Assembly: GCF_001399455.2 (NCBI RefSeq)
Contig: NZ_LLEI02000006.1
Span: 84,107 to 148,106 of the forward strand
Length of the DNA: 64,000 bases
DNA from: Vibrio bivalvicida
GTDB taxonomy: Bacteria > Pseudomonadota > Gammaproteobacteria > Enterobacterales > Vibrionaceae
Direction of reading: 5' to 3'
The notes beneath the pieces were generated by a model. It had not been told where the DNA came from. It searched no databases and worked only from the letters and a program-made list of their open reading frames with translations. Of the stretch, positions 43,490-54,196 are shown in pieces (the stretch's first letter is position 1; each line of letters opens with the position of its first letter). Position numbers and translations under genes: made by a program.

Positions 43490-43737
43490 ATCTTTTTCCT
43501 TACAACCTGTCGAAAAACCAATGCCTAACTGCCTCCTGTTAACACTAAGGAGAGCCCCTGTCGACACTATAATCTTAAGCTGAGAAGTTCATGTTCGGTA
43601 TGAATTAAGTACAAAATTTGACTTAGGTAAGGAAAACAAAAATTCGTTGCCCCTTACTTCACTATTGATAGTAAAAATAATTGACAACGAAGATGGTGAG
43701 TTAGTGTAACTAATTGTAAATATTAAATTATTTTTAG

Positions 43738-44604
43738 TTAGTATGAAAGAATCTGCTTTATAAGTCTTTGTGATTGTTCTAAATAGTGACCGCCGAACTG
43801 GTTATAATGATTGAGGACGTGATAAAGGTTATAGATGTCTTTTCGCTCACTATAGCCAAAGTCGAGAGGGGCGATACTTTCATAACCTTGATAAAACTCT
43901 GGTTGGAAGCCTTCGAACAATTCGGTCATCGCAATATCACATTCACGATCACCCCAGTAGCACGCGGGGTCGTAACAAATTGGTCCGAATACCGAATTCG
44001 CAACGTTACCGTGCCATAGGTCGCCGTGAAGTAAAGCGGGCTTAGGGTGGTGGTTAACTAATCTGTCATGGACAAGTTGGGTAAATTCATTGATATCGAC
44101 AAGATCAATACCTTTCTCCCTCAATAATTGAAGTTGCCAGCCTATTCGTTGCTCTGAAAAAAACCTTGCCCACTTGCGACTCCACTTGTTTGGCTGAAGC
44201 GTTGAGCCAATATAATTGTCTTGATCAAATCCATATTCTTTTTGATCTCCCCATTGATGCAAACGAGCGAGCTGTTGTCCAAAAGCGTAACTGTTTTTAC
44301 TATCATCCAAAGGCTTGGTTGGAAGGTAGTTGAGGATAATGAAAGAGTGGTCTTTGGATTTACCCGTTAAGATGAGTTCTGGTACGTATACAGTGTTACT
44401 CTCGCGTAAAATACGGATGTTTTCTGCCTCGATATCGAATTTAGGTAGAAAATCGCGCTTGTTAAGTTTTACAAAGTAACGTTGCTCACCATCTGACACC
44501 ATGTAGCAATCACTAATATCACCACCATGCACTTTTTCTTTTTCAATAATGTCATAAGAAAACATTAAGGTTTCGGAAAGTTGTTTAGAAATGGCCTGCC
44601 ACAT
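43738..44604 (-). CDS. Fructosamine-kinase family protein
   Basis: A 288-residue protein kinase-like fold enzyme. Visible motifs are SGGDI-like VHGGDISDCY (P-loop), the ATP-binding K in YFVKLN, the catalytic LLHGDLWHGN, and the metal-binding YDPACYWGDRECDIAM. It should phosphorylate fructosamines or ribulosamines on glycated proteins or metabolites, a repair role inferred from the family. ATG 44604 has AGGA upstream and gives the normal family length; an in-frame ATG 22 codons earlier is less likely. Confidence 0.88.
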   Translation of the reverse strand: MWQAISKQLSETLMFSYDIIEKEKVHGGDISDCYMVSDGEQRYFVKLNKRDFLPKFDIEAENIRILRESNTVYVPELILTGKSKDHSFIILNYLPTKPLDDSKNSYAFGQQLARLHQWGDQKEYGFDQDNYIGSTLQPNKWSRKWARFFSEQRIGWQLQLLREKGIDLVDINEFTQLVHDRLVNHHPKPALLHGDLWHGNVANSVFGPICYDPACYWGDRECDIAMTELFEGFQPEFYQGYESIAPLDFGYSERKDIYNLYHVLNHYNQFGGHYLEQSQRLIKQILSY

Positions 44605-44953
44605 ATCTTGTCCTAGTATTAATTGCCTTGCTACTAGTGTAGAAGAAGCTTTGAATGAATACTGATTCATAGTGCAAAAAATTCAACCATTTAGACAGAT
44701 TGCTTCCTCACAACGCAAAAGTGTGAACTTGCTCCACCTAGTCGCTAAAACACCAATTTGCTACTCAAGTGAATCACGGTTTTGGACTCAATTTAGCTTC
44801 CTATAAATCGATCCTATGCTAGCTTTATTAAAGGTGATTGCTGAATTTGTGCAGGAAGTCAGCAACCTATTCGACTTTGGTTGTAACTATTCATTGATAT
44901 GTCTTAGTATTAAGGATGTTAGTCAACGACATAATTTATAACGGAGATAGGCT
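44605..44953. other. Intergenic region upstream of DUF3802 gene
   Basis: About 350 bases between divergent genes. It should contain two promoters. A 41-codon open frame runs 44816-44941 but has no ribosome-binding site. I see no repeat or RNA gene. Confidence 0.4.
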
Positions 44954-45298
44954 GTGGTTGTTGAAACCGATGGTTACTTGGCTTTAATAGAGCATTTGGC
45001 TTTTAATCTTGACGTATTCGCATCTGAGGATGGCGATGTCGGAACTGAAAGCGTAGAAGATGTCGTTACTGATATGGTCGCGAGTAATATTATGGCGATC
45101 TTTGAGCAAAATCCAGAGTTGCACTCTAGCGTTCGTTTTCAGCTTCTAAAAGAGGCAGACTCGGTAGTTGAAGACTTAAGTGAAGTGCTTGCGGGCGTTT
45201 GGGCAAAACCAGCCACCAATGAGCAGATTGGATTTTTGGATGAGTACATTGCATTAGTCAAGAACTTATTCGATTCCGCTGTGGCTAAGTACGATTAA
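44954..45298 (+). CDS. DUF3802 family protein
   Basis: A 114-residue acidic, helical, soluble protein (VVETDGYLALIEHLAFNLDVF...). I recognise it as the DUF3802 family, small proteins of Vibrio and Shewanella relatives with no known function. It starts with GTG 10 bases after CGGAGAT. It converges with the NlpC/P60 gene, with 5 bases between stops. Confidence 0.75.
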   Translation: MVVETDGYLALIEHLAFNLDVFASEDGDVGTESVEDVVTDMVASNIMAIFEQNPELHSSVRFQLLKEADSVVEDLSEVLAGVWAKPATNEQIGFLDEYIALVKNLFDSAVAKYD

Positions 45299-45303
45299 AA
45301 CAC

Positions 45304-45819
45304 TTAGTTAATTTCAGGCGAGTAGCTAACTCGTCTGAAATGCCAATATTTTGATGCCCAGTAAGGGTTATCTAATCTTGATATGATTACCCCCTTTGAA
45401 GTAGAGGCATGCATAAACTGCTTGTTACCTATATACACACCAACATGCCTTACTTTTGGGGCCGTTTTAAAAAACACAAGATCACCAACACTCGCTTCAG
45501 AGTAACCTATCTGTTGCCCCAACTTCACTTGATCGAGTGTTGTGCGCGGTAACTGCATTCCAAGAGCGTCTTTGTATGTGGTTTGAACGAACGCAGAGCA
45601 ATCTACGCCACTCACGGTTGTCCCGCCTAAACGATAGGGCGCGCCTTTCCATACTCGGTAAACATCCAGTAATGAATTTTTTGTGATTTCTTCTTGTTCA
45701 GTAAGCGCTGCGCCGTTTGCTGAGCTAAAGTCATGTTCGGGCTGACTGCTGCAGCCCGCTACGGCTAGGCATAAAAGAAGGGTTTTGAAGTGACTCACAC
45801 GAAAAACTAGATGCTTCAT
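45304..45819 (-). CDS. NlpC/P60 cell-wall endopeptidase lipoprotein
   Basis: A 171-residue lipoprotein (signal with lipobox VAGC, cysteine 23) with an NlpC/P60 domain (about 50-165). The catalytic cysteine is in VDCSAFVQ, the first histidine in VRHVGVYIG and the third polar residue in MHAST. It should cleave peptide cross-links in peptidoglycan in the periplasm, like E. coli Spr/MepS or NlpC. Confidence 0.92.
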   Translation of the reverse strand: MKHLVFRVSHFKTLLLCLAVAGCSSQPEHDFSSANGAALTEQEEITKNSLLDVYRVWKGAPYRLGGTTVSGVDCSAFVQTTYKDALGMQLPRTTLDQVKLGQQIGYSEASVGDLVFFKTAPKVRHVGVYIGNKQFMHASTSKGVIISRLDNPYWASKYWHFRRVSYSPEIN

Positions 45820-45904
45820 TAATAACCTTTACTGAAATCTAAGCGTAACAAACCAGACATAATATGCCTCACTGATAACTTTAGTACTAGGACCTTATTT
45901 CCAA

Positions 45905-47935
45905 ATGGACACGCTGAAAAAAGGCAAACTTAAACTATCGCTGATTCAAACCATCAGTGCTGTATTTATAACAATTACCTTACTGGTGATTTTACTTTCT
46001 GTCACGAGTCTTAAGGGCTTAGAGCGAATTAACTTACAATTTTCAGGCCTATCTGAACAAGCATTGCCCCTTGCAATGACTAACGCGAGGCTAACTCAAC
46101 ACATTCTAGATCAAGCCAAGCAGCTTAGTTATGTCACGCAAACTCAAGATAAAGAAACTCTTCGTCATATTGAACAGCAAATATCGTCTTTAGAATCAAA
46201 CATTGATCAGCTCTACGAGCAAATCGGAAACATATCATCGAGCTTTAATAATGCGATTTCATTGCAACAAACAGAGCAGCTTTCAGGCTCGATCCAATCG
46301 CTCAAAGCACTGACTGCGAGTGTGATTGGTACTCAACAAAACATTCTGAGTAGACAAGTAAAAATCAATGAGGACCTTGATGCGTTTCGCTATGGGCTTG
46401 GTTCTGTTGGCCCAGAAATGAACAGAATTAGCTCATTCCTAGTTGGTGGTAACCCAGAATCAGCAGACGCGGCGAACCGATTTATCGCCAACGTTAGTTC
46501 AATGGAAAGCTCGTTTGTGCAGTTGATGATGCATTCAGATCTTTCAAAAGCCAATGAAGAATACCGAGAAATGAAAAATCGTTTAGCTGGCGTCAACTTA
46601 GCGTATGACGACTTCAAAGAATGGCATCCGGACGTCGTAGACTTTACAAGCTTAACGGCAAGCTACGACATGGTATTATCAGGTTATGAAAAAGATGGCA
46701 TTGTTGACCAAATCCTTTTAAAACTGCAACTAGCGACTACGCAGTCAGAGCAAGTTGCGGAAGTAACCATAATCGCGAATCAAACAATTTCAATGCTAAA
46801 TCAGATCTCGTCCACTGCCGAATCCTTAATCGGTGATAGCCAGAGTGTGGTAGTTAATACGATGGATGCAATAACCGTTGTGCTATTAGTCAGCGGGGCT
46901 CTATTGGTTGCTGTCATAATCGTTGCTTGGCTTATGCTCAAGCAATGGATTAACCGAGGTTTGAACAACATCATAAGTCACTTAAACAAAATGACTCATC
47001 ACGATCTGACTGGGCACGCTCAATTGCTTGGTCCGCTGGAGATGAAAGAAATTGCTTCTAAGCTCAACCAAGTGATGGCATCGACGAAAGAGTCCATTGC
47101 GACCGTTACTCGAAACTGCGAGACATTATATCAAACCGCAGAAATCAGCCATGGTGCGGCAGAGCTATCAAATCAAAGCTTAAGTGAACAAAATGACTCG
47201 CTATCGAGTATGATAACTACCGTCAACCAACTTGAGGCGTCTATCCGTCAGATTTCAACGGTAACCACCGAATCCTATCAAGAATCCAAGTCAGCGGCCT
47301 TACTGTCGGGCCAAGGTGTGACGGCTATTGAAGAAAACCGAACGCGTTTACAAGCATTAGAGAACACCCTCAATGCTAACGAGACCTCAATGGTAGAGCT
47401 AGATAAGCGAGTGCGACAGATTCGAGAAATGGTTGACCTAATATCTGGTATCGCAGAAAACACGAACTTATTAGCACTGAATGCCGCGATAGAAGCTGCG
47501 CGTGCAGGAGAGCAGGGCAGAGGCTTTGCTGTTGTTGCCGACGAAGTACGAAAGCTTGCCAGCGATACTTCCAACCAAACTACCAATATACGTGATCGTA
47601 TGAATCAACTCGTCGGTGCTGCTGAGCGCTCACGCGTTGCTGTAGAAGAATCACGCCAAGAAATGGCCAACGCCCTCGAATCGAGTGAGCTAGTGAAAGC
47701 AACTTTTGTAGACATTGAAACTGCGGTTGATCATATTAAAGCTCGTGTTGAGCAGATATCTGTTGCAACGGGAGAGCAAGAGCGTGCTACAGCGCACGTG
47801 AGTGAGTCTATTACGCGCGTCTCAGAACAGGGTGACCTAACTAAGCGACAACTCGAGTCTGTGGTAGAGAGCTCACAAAAAGTCGCTAATATAGCAGGTA
47901 ATCAACAAACCATGCTTCATAAATACGCACTGTAA
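45905..47935 (+). CDS. Methyl-accepting chemotaxis protein
   Basis: A 676-residue receptor: span 1 about 12-34, a large helical periplasmic domain (35-315) with no Cache fold that I can see, more like a four-helix bundle, span 2 about 320-345, HAMP, then the signalling domain. Its hairpin tip (about 510-550, [37 protein letters not shown] split over 36 residues) is standard. It ends without a CheR-binding pentapeptide. The ligand is unknown. It should act on the CheA/CheW array. Confidence 0.93.
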   Translation: MDTLKKGKLKLSLIQTISAVFITITLLVILLSVTSLKGLERINLQFSGLSEQALPLAMTNARLTQHILDQAKQLSYVTQTQDKETLRHIEQQISSLESNIDQLYEQIGNISSSFNNAISLQQTEQLSGSIQSLKALTASVIGTQQNILSRQVKINEDLDAFRYGLGSVGPEMNRISSFLVGGNPESADAANRFIANVSSMESSFVQLMMHSDLSKANEEYREMKNRLAGVNLAYDDFKEWHPDVVDFTSLTASYDMVLSGYEKDGIVDQILLKLQLATTQSEQVAEVTIIANQTISMLNQISSTAESLIGDSQSVVVNTMDAITVVLLVSGALLVAVIIVAWLMLKQWINRGLNNIISHLNKMTHHDLTGHAQLLGPLEMKEIASKLNQVMASTKESIATVTRNCETLYQTAEISHGAAELSNQSLSEQNDSLSSMITTVNQLEASIRQISTVTTESYQESKSAALLSGQGVTAIEENRTRLQALENTLNANETSMVELDKRVRQIREMVDLISGIAENTNLLALNAAIEAARAGEQGRGFAVVADEVRKLASDTSNQTTNIRDRMNQLVGAAERSRVAVEESRQEMANALESSELVKATFVDIETAVDHIKARVEQISVATGEQERATAHVSESITRVSEQGDLTKRQLESVVESSQKVANIAGNQQTMLHKYAL

Positions 47936-47969
47936 CCCAATGAGGTGATGAAGAAGCACAATACTCCTT

Positions 47970-48758
47970 TTAAGTACGTCTAAAAGGTTGCGTAAGCATT
48001 TTATCCAGTCGCTGCTCGGTGCGACTTTGGAACATTGGAATACCTATCTTAACGTTTTCATGCCCTAATACGGGCTGTGCTCGGTAAGTGTTAAACATCC
48101 GATCCCAAATGGATAGAAAGAAACCAAAATTTGAATGTGTTTCTTTCTCAATGACCGAGTGGTGAATGCGGTGCATGTCAGGTGTCACAATCACTTTTCG
48201 CAGCATTCCATCTATTTTTAGTGGCAAAAACGCATTGCTGTGATTAAACATAGCACTGGCATTGAGAATAATTTCAAATACGATAACGGCGATGGGGGAA
48301 ACCCCAAACATTAGCACCAAACCAATTTTTATCCACATTGACAAGATAATTTCGATAGGGTGGAAACGAGTTCCCGTCGTTACATCGATATCTTGGTCGG
48401 CATGATGCATTCGATGCAAACGCCATAGAATAGGGATGCGATGAAACACCAGGTGCTGTAAGTAAATAGTTAGATCAAGGAGTACAACTGAGATAATAAT
48501 TTCAATGTATGAAGGCAATTGGAATTGATTTAGTAAGCCCCAATTGCTATCCGCGGCGTATATCGCAGACTCAAAAGCCAGAATAGGCATCACCAAACTC
48601 AAGCATACAGAGTTGAAAGCGATAAGCCCGAGATTGTTAAGCCAACGATAGAGCTTACTTTGAGTTAGTTGTTTACGTGGTGTTAACCACTCCCACAACC
48701 CACAAAGAATGAGTACAGAAAGAAAGAAACTCAGTCGAATCATTTCTGGATTTTGCAT
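47970..48758 (-). CDS. Sterol desaturase / fatty-acid hydroxylase family membrane protein
   Basis: A 262-residue membrane protein with four or so spans and the di-iron histidine boxes of the family: HLVFH, HRMHH and, later, HRIHHS, plus an H in TGTRFHPIE. It should hydroxylate or desaturate a lipid using oxygen and two irons. The bacterial substrate is unknown, as there is no sterol pathway here. It begins a few bases from the divergent DTW gene region. Confidence 0.88.
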   Translation of the reverse strand: MQNPEMIRLSFFLSVLILCGLWEWLTPRKQLTQSKLYRWLNNLGLIAFNSVCLSLVMPILAFESAIYAADSNWGLLNQFQLPSYIEIIISVVLLDLTIYLQHLVFHRIPILWRLHRMHHADQDIDVTTGTRFHPIEIILSMWIKIGLVLMFGVSPIAVIVFEIILNASAMFNHSNAFLPLKIDGMLRKVIVTPDMHRIHHSVIEKETHSNFGFFLSIWDRMFNTYRAQPVLGHENVKIGIPMFQSRTEQRLDKMLTQPFRRT

Positions 48759-48827
48759 CTTGTAATCCTTGCAACTGTTGGTTGGGTGGGTAAACTGGCT
48801 CCCCTTGTTTATTATCTACAATACACC

Positions 48828-49568
48828 ATGAGAATCCACGCCTTTCATCGCTTGTATCAACAGCGATTAGACCGCTCGACTAAACCATTTGTTGCGCGAG
48901 GAAGTAAAGTTGTTCGATGTCAGTACTGCCAAGTAGCGGAAAAAGACTGTCTATGCGCTTATCAACCTGACGTAAACAGCAATATTAGCGCGATGCTGAT
49001 CTTATCAGAAAACGAAGTTTTTAAACCAAGCAATACAGGGCGCTTAATACTGGATACAGTTAAAGATGGATACGCTTATCAGTGGAGTAGAACTGAACCC
49101 GACAAAGAAATGCTTCAAGTGTTGAGTAACCCAAAATATCAGCCAGTTGTCATCTTTCCAGATGAGTACGTATCGGATGAAACAAGATTGATTAAGGGGG
49201 ACGCACTAGCATTGTGTGGAAACAAAGTGCCTTTGCTCATTTTTCTTGATGGCAGTTGGCGAGAAGCGAGACGAATCTTCAATAAGTCGCCATATCTAGA
49301 TGCTTTACCTGTGATATCAATTCGCCCTGATTCTGTCTCTCAATATATGATGCGCCGTTCAGAAAATGACCAGCACCTCGCCACGGCGGAGGTAGCCAGT
49401 TTGGTATTTGAGGAGTTTGGCGAAGCTAAGTTAGCGAAAACTTTGTCGAGTTGGTTTGCGGTATTTCGGGAAAGCTATATGAATAGTAAGACTCGAAATA
49501 GACGTGACGACACAAAACCAGCCTTGAATCGTTTCATCGAAGAGATAAGAAACGAGAAACTGGTCTAA
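48828..49568 (+). CDS. DTW-domain protein (tRNA-uridine aminocarboxypropyltransferase family)
   Basis: A 246-residue protein. An N-terminal zinc-binding CxxC...CxC set (CQYC, CLC) is followed by the DTW domain. The name motif DTW-x-x-A appears here as DGSWREARR, and SIRP-like substrate-binding segments follow. E. coli TapT of this family adds the 3-amino-3-carboxypropyl group of SAM to tRNA uridine 47; the same reaction is likely but this may be a paralogous subgroup. ATG 48828 is preferred; a frame opening at 48753 lacks support. Confidence 0.8.
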   Translation: MRIHAFHRLYQQRLDRSTKPFVARGSKVVRCQYCQVAEKDCLCAYQPDVNSNISAMLILSENEVFKPSNTGRLILDTVKDGYAYQWSRTEPDKEMLQVLSNPKYQPVVIFPDEYVSDETRLIKGDALALCGNKVPLLIFLDGSWREARRIFNKSPYLDALPVISIRPDSVSQYMMRRSENDQHLATAEVASLVFEEFGEAKLAKTLSSWFAVFRESYMNSKTRNRRDDTKPALNRFIEEIRNEKLV

Positions 49569-49712
49569 TTATTATCATCTGGTTGTATACACGCTGCGCA
49601 GTTAAAACCATTACCGAGCTAAATCCGTTCTAAATCACAGTTTGTAGGCGTAGCTATATGGATAATAAGTCGATTAAACGAATTTTTGAGTTATTTTTCT
49701 GGGAGAGAAGAG

Positions 49713-50621
49713 ATGTACTACGGCTTTGACGTTGGTGGCACTAAGATTGAATTTGGTGCATTTAACGAAAAACTCGAGCGTGTTGCAACGGAACGCGTAC
49801 CAACGCCAACGGATGACTATGCATTATTGGTTGATACCATTGCTAGCCTAGTCACTAAATACGATCAAGAATTCGGTAGTGAAGGCAAAATCGGTCTGGG
49901 CCTACCAGGTATGGAAGACGCTGATGACGCAACAGTATTAACGGTTAACGTGCCTGCTGCAAAGGGTAAGCCTTTACGTGCTGATCTAGAAGCGAAAATT
50001 GGTCGTAGCGTTAAAATTGAAAACGACGCGAACTGTTTTGCTCTTTCTGAGGCTTGGGATGAAGAATTAAAAGATGAGCCGTCAGTGATGGGCTTAATTC
50101 TTGGCACCGGTTTTGGTGGCGGCTTGATTTATGATGGCGCGGTATTCTCTGGCAGAAACCACGTTGCTGGTGAGCTGGGTCATATGCGCTTACCAATCGA
50201 TGCTTGGTTTCACCTAGGTGACAACGCCCCATTATTGGGCTGTGGCTGTGGTAAAAAAGGTTGTTTAGATAGTTACCTATCAGGCCGCGGTTTTGAGTTA
50301 ATTTACACCCATTACTTTGGTGAAGAGAAGAAAGCGATCGATATCATCAAAGCTTATGAAGCTAGTGAATCTAAGGCTACCGAGCATGTTGAGCGCTTTA
50401 TGGAGTTATTGGCGATCTGCTTTGCCAACATCTTCACTGCAAATGATCCCCATGTTGTTGCGCTAGGTGGCGGTCTTTCTAACTTCGAACTGATTTACGA
50501 AGAAATGCCAAAGCGCGTACCTAAATACCTTCTTTCTGTAGCGAAGTGCCCTAAAATCATCAAAGCTAAACATGGTGATTCAGGCGGTGTACGTGGTGCA
50601 GCTTTCCTTAATATCAAGTAA
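49713..50621 (+). CDS. nagK: N-acetylglucosamine kinase (ROK family)
   Basis: The 302-residue enzyme phosphorylates N-acetylglucosamine at O6 using ATP, for recycling of cell-wall or chitin sugar. It begins [14 protein letters not shown] (ATP loop), has [16 protein letters not shown] with the catalytic D, GTGFGGG, and the ROK zinc motif GHM...[17 protein letters not shown] (H and three C). ATG 49713 follows GGGAGAG; nine upstream codons are in frame without a site. A strong hairpin follows. Confidence 0.95.
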   Translation: MYYGFDVGGTKIEFGAFNEKLERVATERVPTPTDDYALLVDTIASLVTKYDQEFGSEGKIGLGLPGMEDADDATVLTVNVPAAKGKPLRADLEAKIGRSVKIENDANCFALSEAWDEELKDEPSVMGLILGTGFGGGLIYDGAVFSGRNHVAGELGHMRLPIDAWFHLGDNAPLLGCGCGKKGCLDSYLSGRGFELIYTHYFGEEKKAIDIIKAYEASESKATEHVERFMELLAICFANIFTANDPHVVALGGGLSNFELIYEEMPKRVPKYLLSVAKCPKIIKAKHGDSGGVRGAAFLNIK

Positions 50622-50640
50622 GGTTACTCATTTCGGATAT

Positions 50641-50666
50641 AATAGGGCTGCAATTGCAGCCCTATT
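50641..50666. terminator. Perfect palindrome between nagK and DUF2960 gene
   Basis: A 26-base perfect palindrome centred on CAATTG (AATAGGGCTGCAA and its complement), followed by TGTTT. It is a bidirectional terminator for two converging genes. Confidence 0.85.
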
Positions 50667-50668
50667 GT

Positions 50669-50935
50669 TTATTGATTCTTTTTGCCAACCCCAAGGTTTT
50701 CTTTTTGTTGCAATGTGATCCGCCCAAAGCCCAGTTTTCTAAAGTAGTTATCGCGGTAGTTGCGCACGGATTTTGTGTCTGAAATCGCTTCGATTTGTTG
50801 CTCCATTTTCAAATACTCCGAGATATCAATACCTTCAGCTTCAGCCACCGCTTCGTGGATGTTACGATGCTGCTGGTAGGAGAAGGTCAGAGTTTTCTCT
50901 TCTTCTTTGTAAGTGTAGAGGATTGTGCGAGCCAT
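50669..50935 (-). CDS. DUF2960 family small protein
   Basis: An 88-residue soluble protein (MARTILYTYKEEEKTLTFSYQ...). I recognise it as DUF2960, a short conserved family of Vibrio and allies with no known role. The start at MARTI (50935) is the family start. The helical middle part RNIHEAVAEAEGIDISEYLKME and a basic end are the only visible features. Confidence 0.78.
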   Translation of the reverse strand: MARTILYTYKEEEKTLTFSYQQHRNIHEAVAEAEGIDISEYLKMEQQIEAISDTKSVRNYRDNYFRKLGFGRITLQQKENLGVGKKNQ

Positions 50936-50993
50936 AAATAATTCCAAATCGATAAAACTAAAGAGGCCAGCAACGCTGACCTCATCTTAATAA

Positions 50994-52763
50994 CTAGATT
51001 CTGCCTTGAAGCGGGATGATTGTCACGCTTTCACCGACTTTAACTGTATCAATCGCTGGTGAAATCTCTATCAAGCAGTTTGCTTCACTCATAGAGCGTA
51101 AGATTCCTGACCCTTGTTTGCCTGTTGTGCGAACCGTTAATTGGCCGCGATGATCGATTTCATAAACGCCGCGACTAAACTCGGTTCGGCCTTGACGAGA
51201 ACGTAGATTTTCCGTTGCTATCGCGTTTACTTTTAGAGGTTGCCAGCCTTGCTCTCCCTGCATTTTTCTTAAAGCAGGTTCAACGAAATTGATGAACGAA
51301 ACCATGACCGCGACAGGGTTACCCGGCAAACCGAAAAATGGTTTGTTTTGTATTTGACCAAAGGCGAGTGGTCGTCCTGGTCTCATGTTGATTCGCCAGA
51401 AGTCGATTTGGCCAAGCTTCTCTAGTGCAAGTTTAATGTAATCGGCGTCACCGACTGAAACCCCACCAGAAGTCATGACGACATCGGCTTTCGAAGCTGC
51501 GCTCTCTAACGCTTCTATCATCAAAGCTTCGTCATCTTCGATAATACCGAAGTCGAGAATCTCACAGCCTAAATTCTCTAACATTCCCATTATGGTGAAA
51601 CGGTTAGAGTCATATATGGAGTTTTGCTTTTGCTTGCTACCAGGAGCTTGGACTTCATCACCAGTAGAGAAGATTGCTACTTTGATCTTGCGATAAACGC
51701 CGCATTCAGCAAAGCCAAGTGAGGCGATCATTCCCATCTCTGGCGAAGCGATTCGCTGACCTGTAGCAAAAACTGAAGAGCCGATTGCTAAGTCTTCTCC
51801 CGCTTGTCGTACATTCTGACCTACTTTGACATTTGATGAGAATGTGACAATGTCACCACTGTGCTGAGCTTGCTCACGCATAATGACCGTATCGCCGCCT
51901 TCAGGGGTAGGGGCTCCTGTCATAATTTTAACTGCTTGACCTTTTTCGAGCGGACGATCGTGAGCGTGACCAGCAAAAACTTCAGCGACGACTTCAAAGC
52001 TTTCTAAATCGGCATCTTCGCCACGAATAGCAAAGCCATCCATCGCTGAATTCGTGTATTGAGGGACGTTCACCGGAGAGATAACATCATCAAATAGCAC
52101 GCGACCGGACGCTTGTGTGATAGTGCATGTTTCAGATTCTGTAACAGGGTTAACCAGTGAAAGAATTTTGTCACGTCCTTGCTCTACGGATAGAAAAGCA
52201 GGGGAGAGGGTATCACAACAAGCCGCTTCATTTTTCTTGGGCTCCGTGTGGCTTTGTACATATTCTGTGACAAATTGTGCGATTGCATCTAAATCGTTGA
52301 TGTTCATTTGCGGTAGGTCGCTGTCTTCAACGATTGAATCTGCTGCAATGGCAATGATATTGTCATCGTTGTTGTATAGCCAAGGTTTACCTACTGCTTC
52401 GCGATGAAGTTCAATCTTAGGAAAGGCGATGTTTTTACAGCCTTCAACTAAAATGACATCAAGCTTATCTGTGTCGAAGCGTGATAATAGATAGGCGAAC
52501 TCAGATTCCTGTTTAGGGGTTTCGGTCATCAACGCAAAACGATTTCTCGAAGAGATCAACATTTGCGATGCGCCAGCTTTTCTTAGTCGGTAACTATCTT
52601 TGCCTTCTTTATCAACGTCAAAATTATGGTGCGCGTGTTTGAGCATACCAATACGAAGGCCGGCTTCAGTTAACTTTGGCAGAAGAGCTTCTAGCAACGT
52701 TGTTTTCCCCGTACCTGAATACGCGGCAAAACCTAGAATAGGGATAGGAAGATTTAAAGTCAT
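50994..52763 (-). CDS. moeA: MobB-MoeA fusion: molybdenum cofactor synthesis
   Basis: A 589-residue fusion. Residues 1-165 are MobB, a GTP-binding adaptor for guanine-dinucleotide attachment (Walker A AYSGTGKTT, LKHAHH, ILVEGCK). Residues about 195-589 are MoeA, which inserts molybdate into molybdopterin (NSAMDGFAI, MTGAPTPEGGDTV, VMTSGGVSVGDADY, GLPGNPVAVMVSF). A short linker with cysteines joins them. The fusion is usual in vibrios. mobA lies immediately upstream, sharing one base, so Mo insertion and nucleotide attachment enzymes are made together. Confidence 0.94.
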   Translation of the reverse strand: MTLNLPIPILGFAAYSGTGKTTLLEALLPKLTEAGLRIGMLKHAHHNFDVDKEGKDSYRLRKAGASQMLISSRNRFALMTETPKQESEFAYLLSRFDTDKLDVILVEGCKNIAFPKIELHREAVGKPWLYNNDDNIIAIAADSIVEDSDLPQMNINDLDAIAQFVTEYVQSHTEPKKNEAACCDTLSPAFLSVEQGRDKILSLVNPVTESETCTITQASGRVLFDDVISPVNVPQYTNSAMDGFAIRGEDADLESFEVVAEVFAGHAHDRPLEKGQAVKIMTGAPTPEGGDTVIMREQAQHSGDIVTFSSNVKVGQNVRQAGEDLAIGSSVFATGQRIASPEMGMIASLGFAECGVYRKIKVAIFSTGDEVQAPGSKQKQNSIYDSNRFTIMGMLENLGCEILDFGIIEDDEALMIEALESAASKADVVMTSGGVSVGDADYIKLALEKLGQIDFWRINMRPGRPLAFGQIQNKPFFGLPGNPVAVMVSFINFVEPALRKMQGEQGWQPLKVNAIATENLRSRQGRTEFSRGVYEIDHRGQLTVRTTGKQGSGILRSMSEANCLIEISPAIDTVKVGESVTIIPLQGRI

Positions 52764-53347
52764 CAGCTGATGGTTCCGAATTGGGCCAGTTCTTCTGGGG
52801 TATTTAAGTTTACAAAACAGTTTGGTGAGTCGCTGAAATCGACATACTCAGTGTTGCACTCTTTGTATAAAAGAATGATCTTACGATCTCCGCGCTCAAG
52901 AAAAGCGCTGAGTGTGGGTAATACACGCTTATGGTACAAGGTGAAAACAGGCTGTTGATGGTCACCGTCATGGGCGACTAAAATATCGGTACTACCTGTC
53001 ACCGATTGACAAAAACGCTCTACCAAATCACTGTTAATTTGCGGACTATCGCATGGTACAAAACCTACCCAATCGGTTGGTGCATTGATGAGTCCTGCAT
53101 GAATACCGCCCATTGGGCCAGGGAAGTCATGAAATTGATCAGAAAAGACCTCGCCAAATTCTTGGTATGCCTCATGGTTGCGATTGGCATTAATCAAGAT
53201 GCGTTCAGTTTGAGGTTTTAGCCTGTTGATCACATGTTGGATCAAGGGCTTGTCATTGAGTAAAACAAGACCTTTATCTTGTCCTCCCATGCGGCTTGCC
53301 TGACCACCAGCCAAAATTACCCAGCTTGTCTCTTTTGCATGAAGCAT
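52763..53347 (-). CDS. mobA: Molybdenum cofactor guanylyltransferase MobA
   Basis: The 194-residue enzyme couples GTP to Mo-molybdopterin to give the bis-MGD cofactor of the DMSO-reductase family. It has the signature [16 protein letters not shown] at the N-terminus, the D in FVPCDSP and FPGPMGGI. The start at 53347 gives the normal family length; codons further upstream (to 53419) are in frame but unlike the family. It is in an operon with the MobB-MoeA fusion. Confidence 0.94.
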   Translation of the reverse strand: MLHAKETSWVILAGGQASRMGGQDKGLVLLNDKPLIQHVINRLKPQTERILINANRNHEAYQEFGEVFSDQFHDFPGPMGGIHAGLINAPTDWVGFVPCDSPQINSDLVERFCQSVTGSTDILVAHDGDHQQPVFTLYHKRVLPTLSAFLERGDRKIILLYKECNTEYVDFSDSPNCFVNLNTPEELAQFGTIS

Positions 53348-53455
53348 ATTTGTCGTATCTGATATTATCTTGTTATTGGGCTTGCACTCTAGCAAATCTA
53401 TTTTCTCTTTCAAGCCCAAAGGCTTGATGCATTATGTGTTACAACTCGTTGTAGA

Positions 53456-54187
53456 CTATCCTCTACTACTTACTTTTGTATCTAATGATTTATCTTTCAA
53501 AACAACGACGTTGTTTAACTCAAAGTCGTTGTTTGAGTACTCTTTCAGTTCAAGGCCACTGATCACCCATTGTTTGTTACAAAGCCCAGTTAGTGCATTT
53601 TGCTGGTGACTGGTTATGACTAAGCTTGAACCGCGATCTAAAAGATCTTTCGCCATGACCACTAAGCGCTCAATCGATTCTTGGTCAAGTGACGCGCTCG
53701 GCTCGTCCATCAAAAGAATCGAAGGCTTAAGTATCCATGCCCGGGCCATCGCGACGCGTTGCTTCTCTCCACCGGACAAGACTGAAATATGCTCGTCTGC
53801 TAAAGTTTCTAAGCCTACCATGCGCAGTGCAGTGATAACTTGAGCTCGCTTATCTTTTGCTGCATCTTTTTCGAAGCGGATACCGTAGACAACATTTTGA
53901 TAAACCGTTCCGTCGAAAAGGTACGGAGACTGATGAAGGTAGATCACGCCTTTACGACCAGAGCGCGGAAACAGTCTGTGTAACCATGTATCGCTTGGCG
54001 CACTTACTTTTCCTGTTGATGGTTTCATTAACCCAGACAAGATTTTGAGTAGTGTGGTTTTGCCGACTCCATTATCACCTTTAAGGTAGATAGCGTCGTT
54101 TGGACCAATAGAGAGAGTAGGGATGTGGAACAGTACACGCTCTTTAAAGCGCATAGAAAGTTGCTGTGCCGTGATCTTAATTGTCAT
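53456..54187 (-). CDS. tupC: Tungstate ABC transporter ATPase TupC
   Basis: A 243-residue ATP-binding subunit: Walker A GDNGVGKTT, Q-loop LHQSPYLF, signature LSGGEKQRVA, Walker B ILLMDEPSASLD and H-loop TSHQQ. It lies 9 bases downstream of the permease gene in a tupA-B-C order. It powers import of tungstate (or molybdate). No C-terminal regulatory MOP domain is present, as is normal for TupC. Confidence 0.9.
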   Translation of the reverse strand: MTIKITAQQLSMRFKERVLFHIPTLSIGPNDAIYLKGDNGVGKTTLLKILSGLMKPSTGKVSAPSDTWLHRLFPRSGRKGVIYLHQSPYLFDGTVYQNVVYGIRFEKDAAKDKRAQVITALRMVGLETLADEHISVLSGGEKQRVAMARAWILKPSILLMDEPSASLDQESIERLVVMAKDLLDRGSSLVITSHQQNALTGLCNKQWVISGLELKEYSNNDFELNNVVVLKDKSLDTKVSSRG

Positions 54188-54196
54188 ACAGCGCCC

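Noticed and set aside
44816..44941. 41-codon frame just upstream of the DUF3802 gene
   Set aside because: No ribosome-binding site and nothing recognisable in the peptide; it may be a chance opening in a promoter region.
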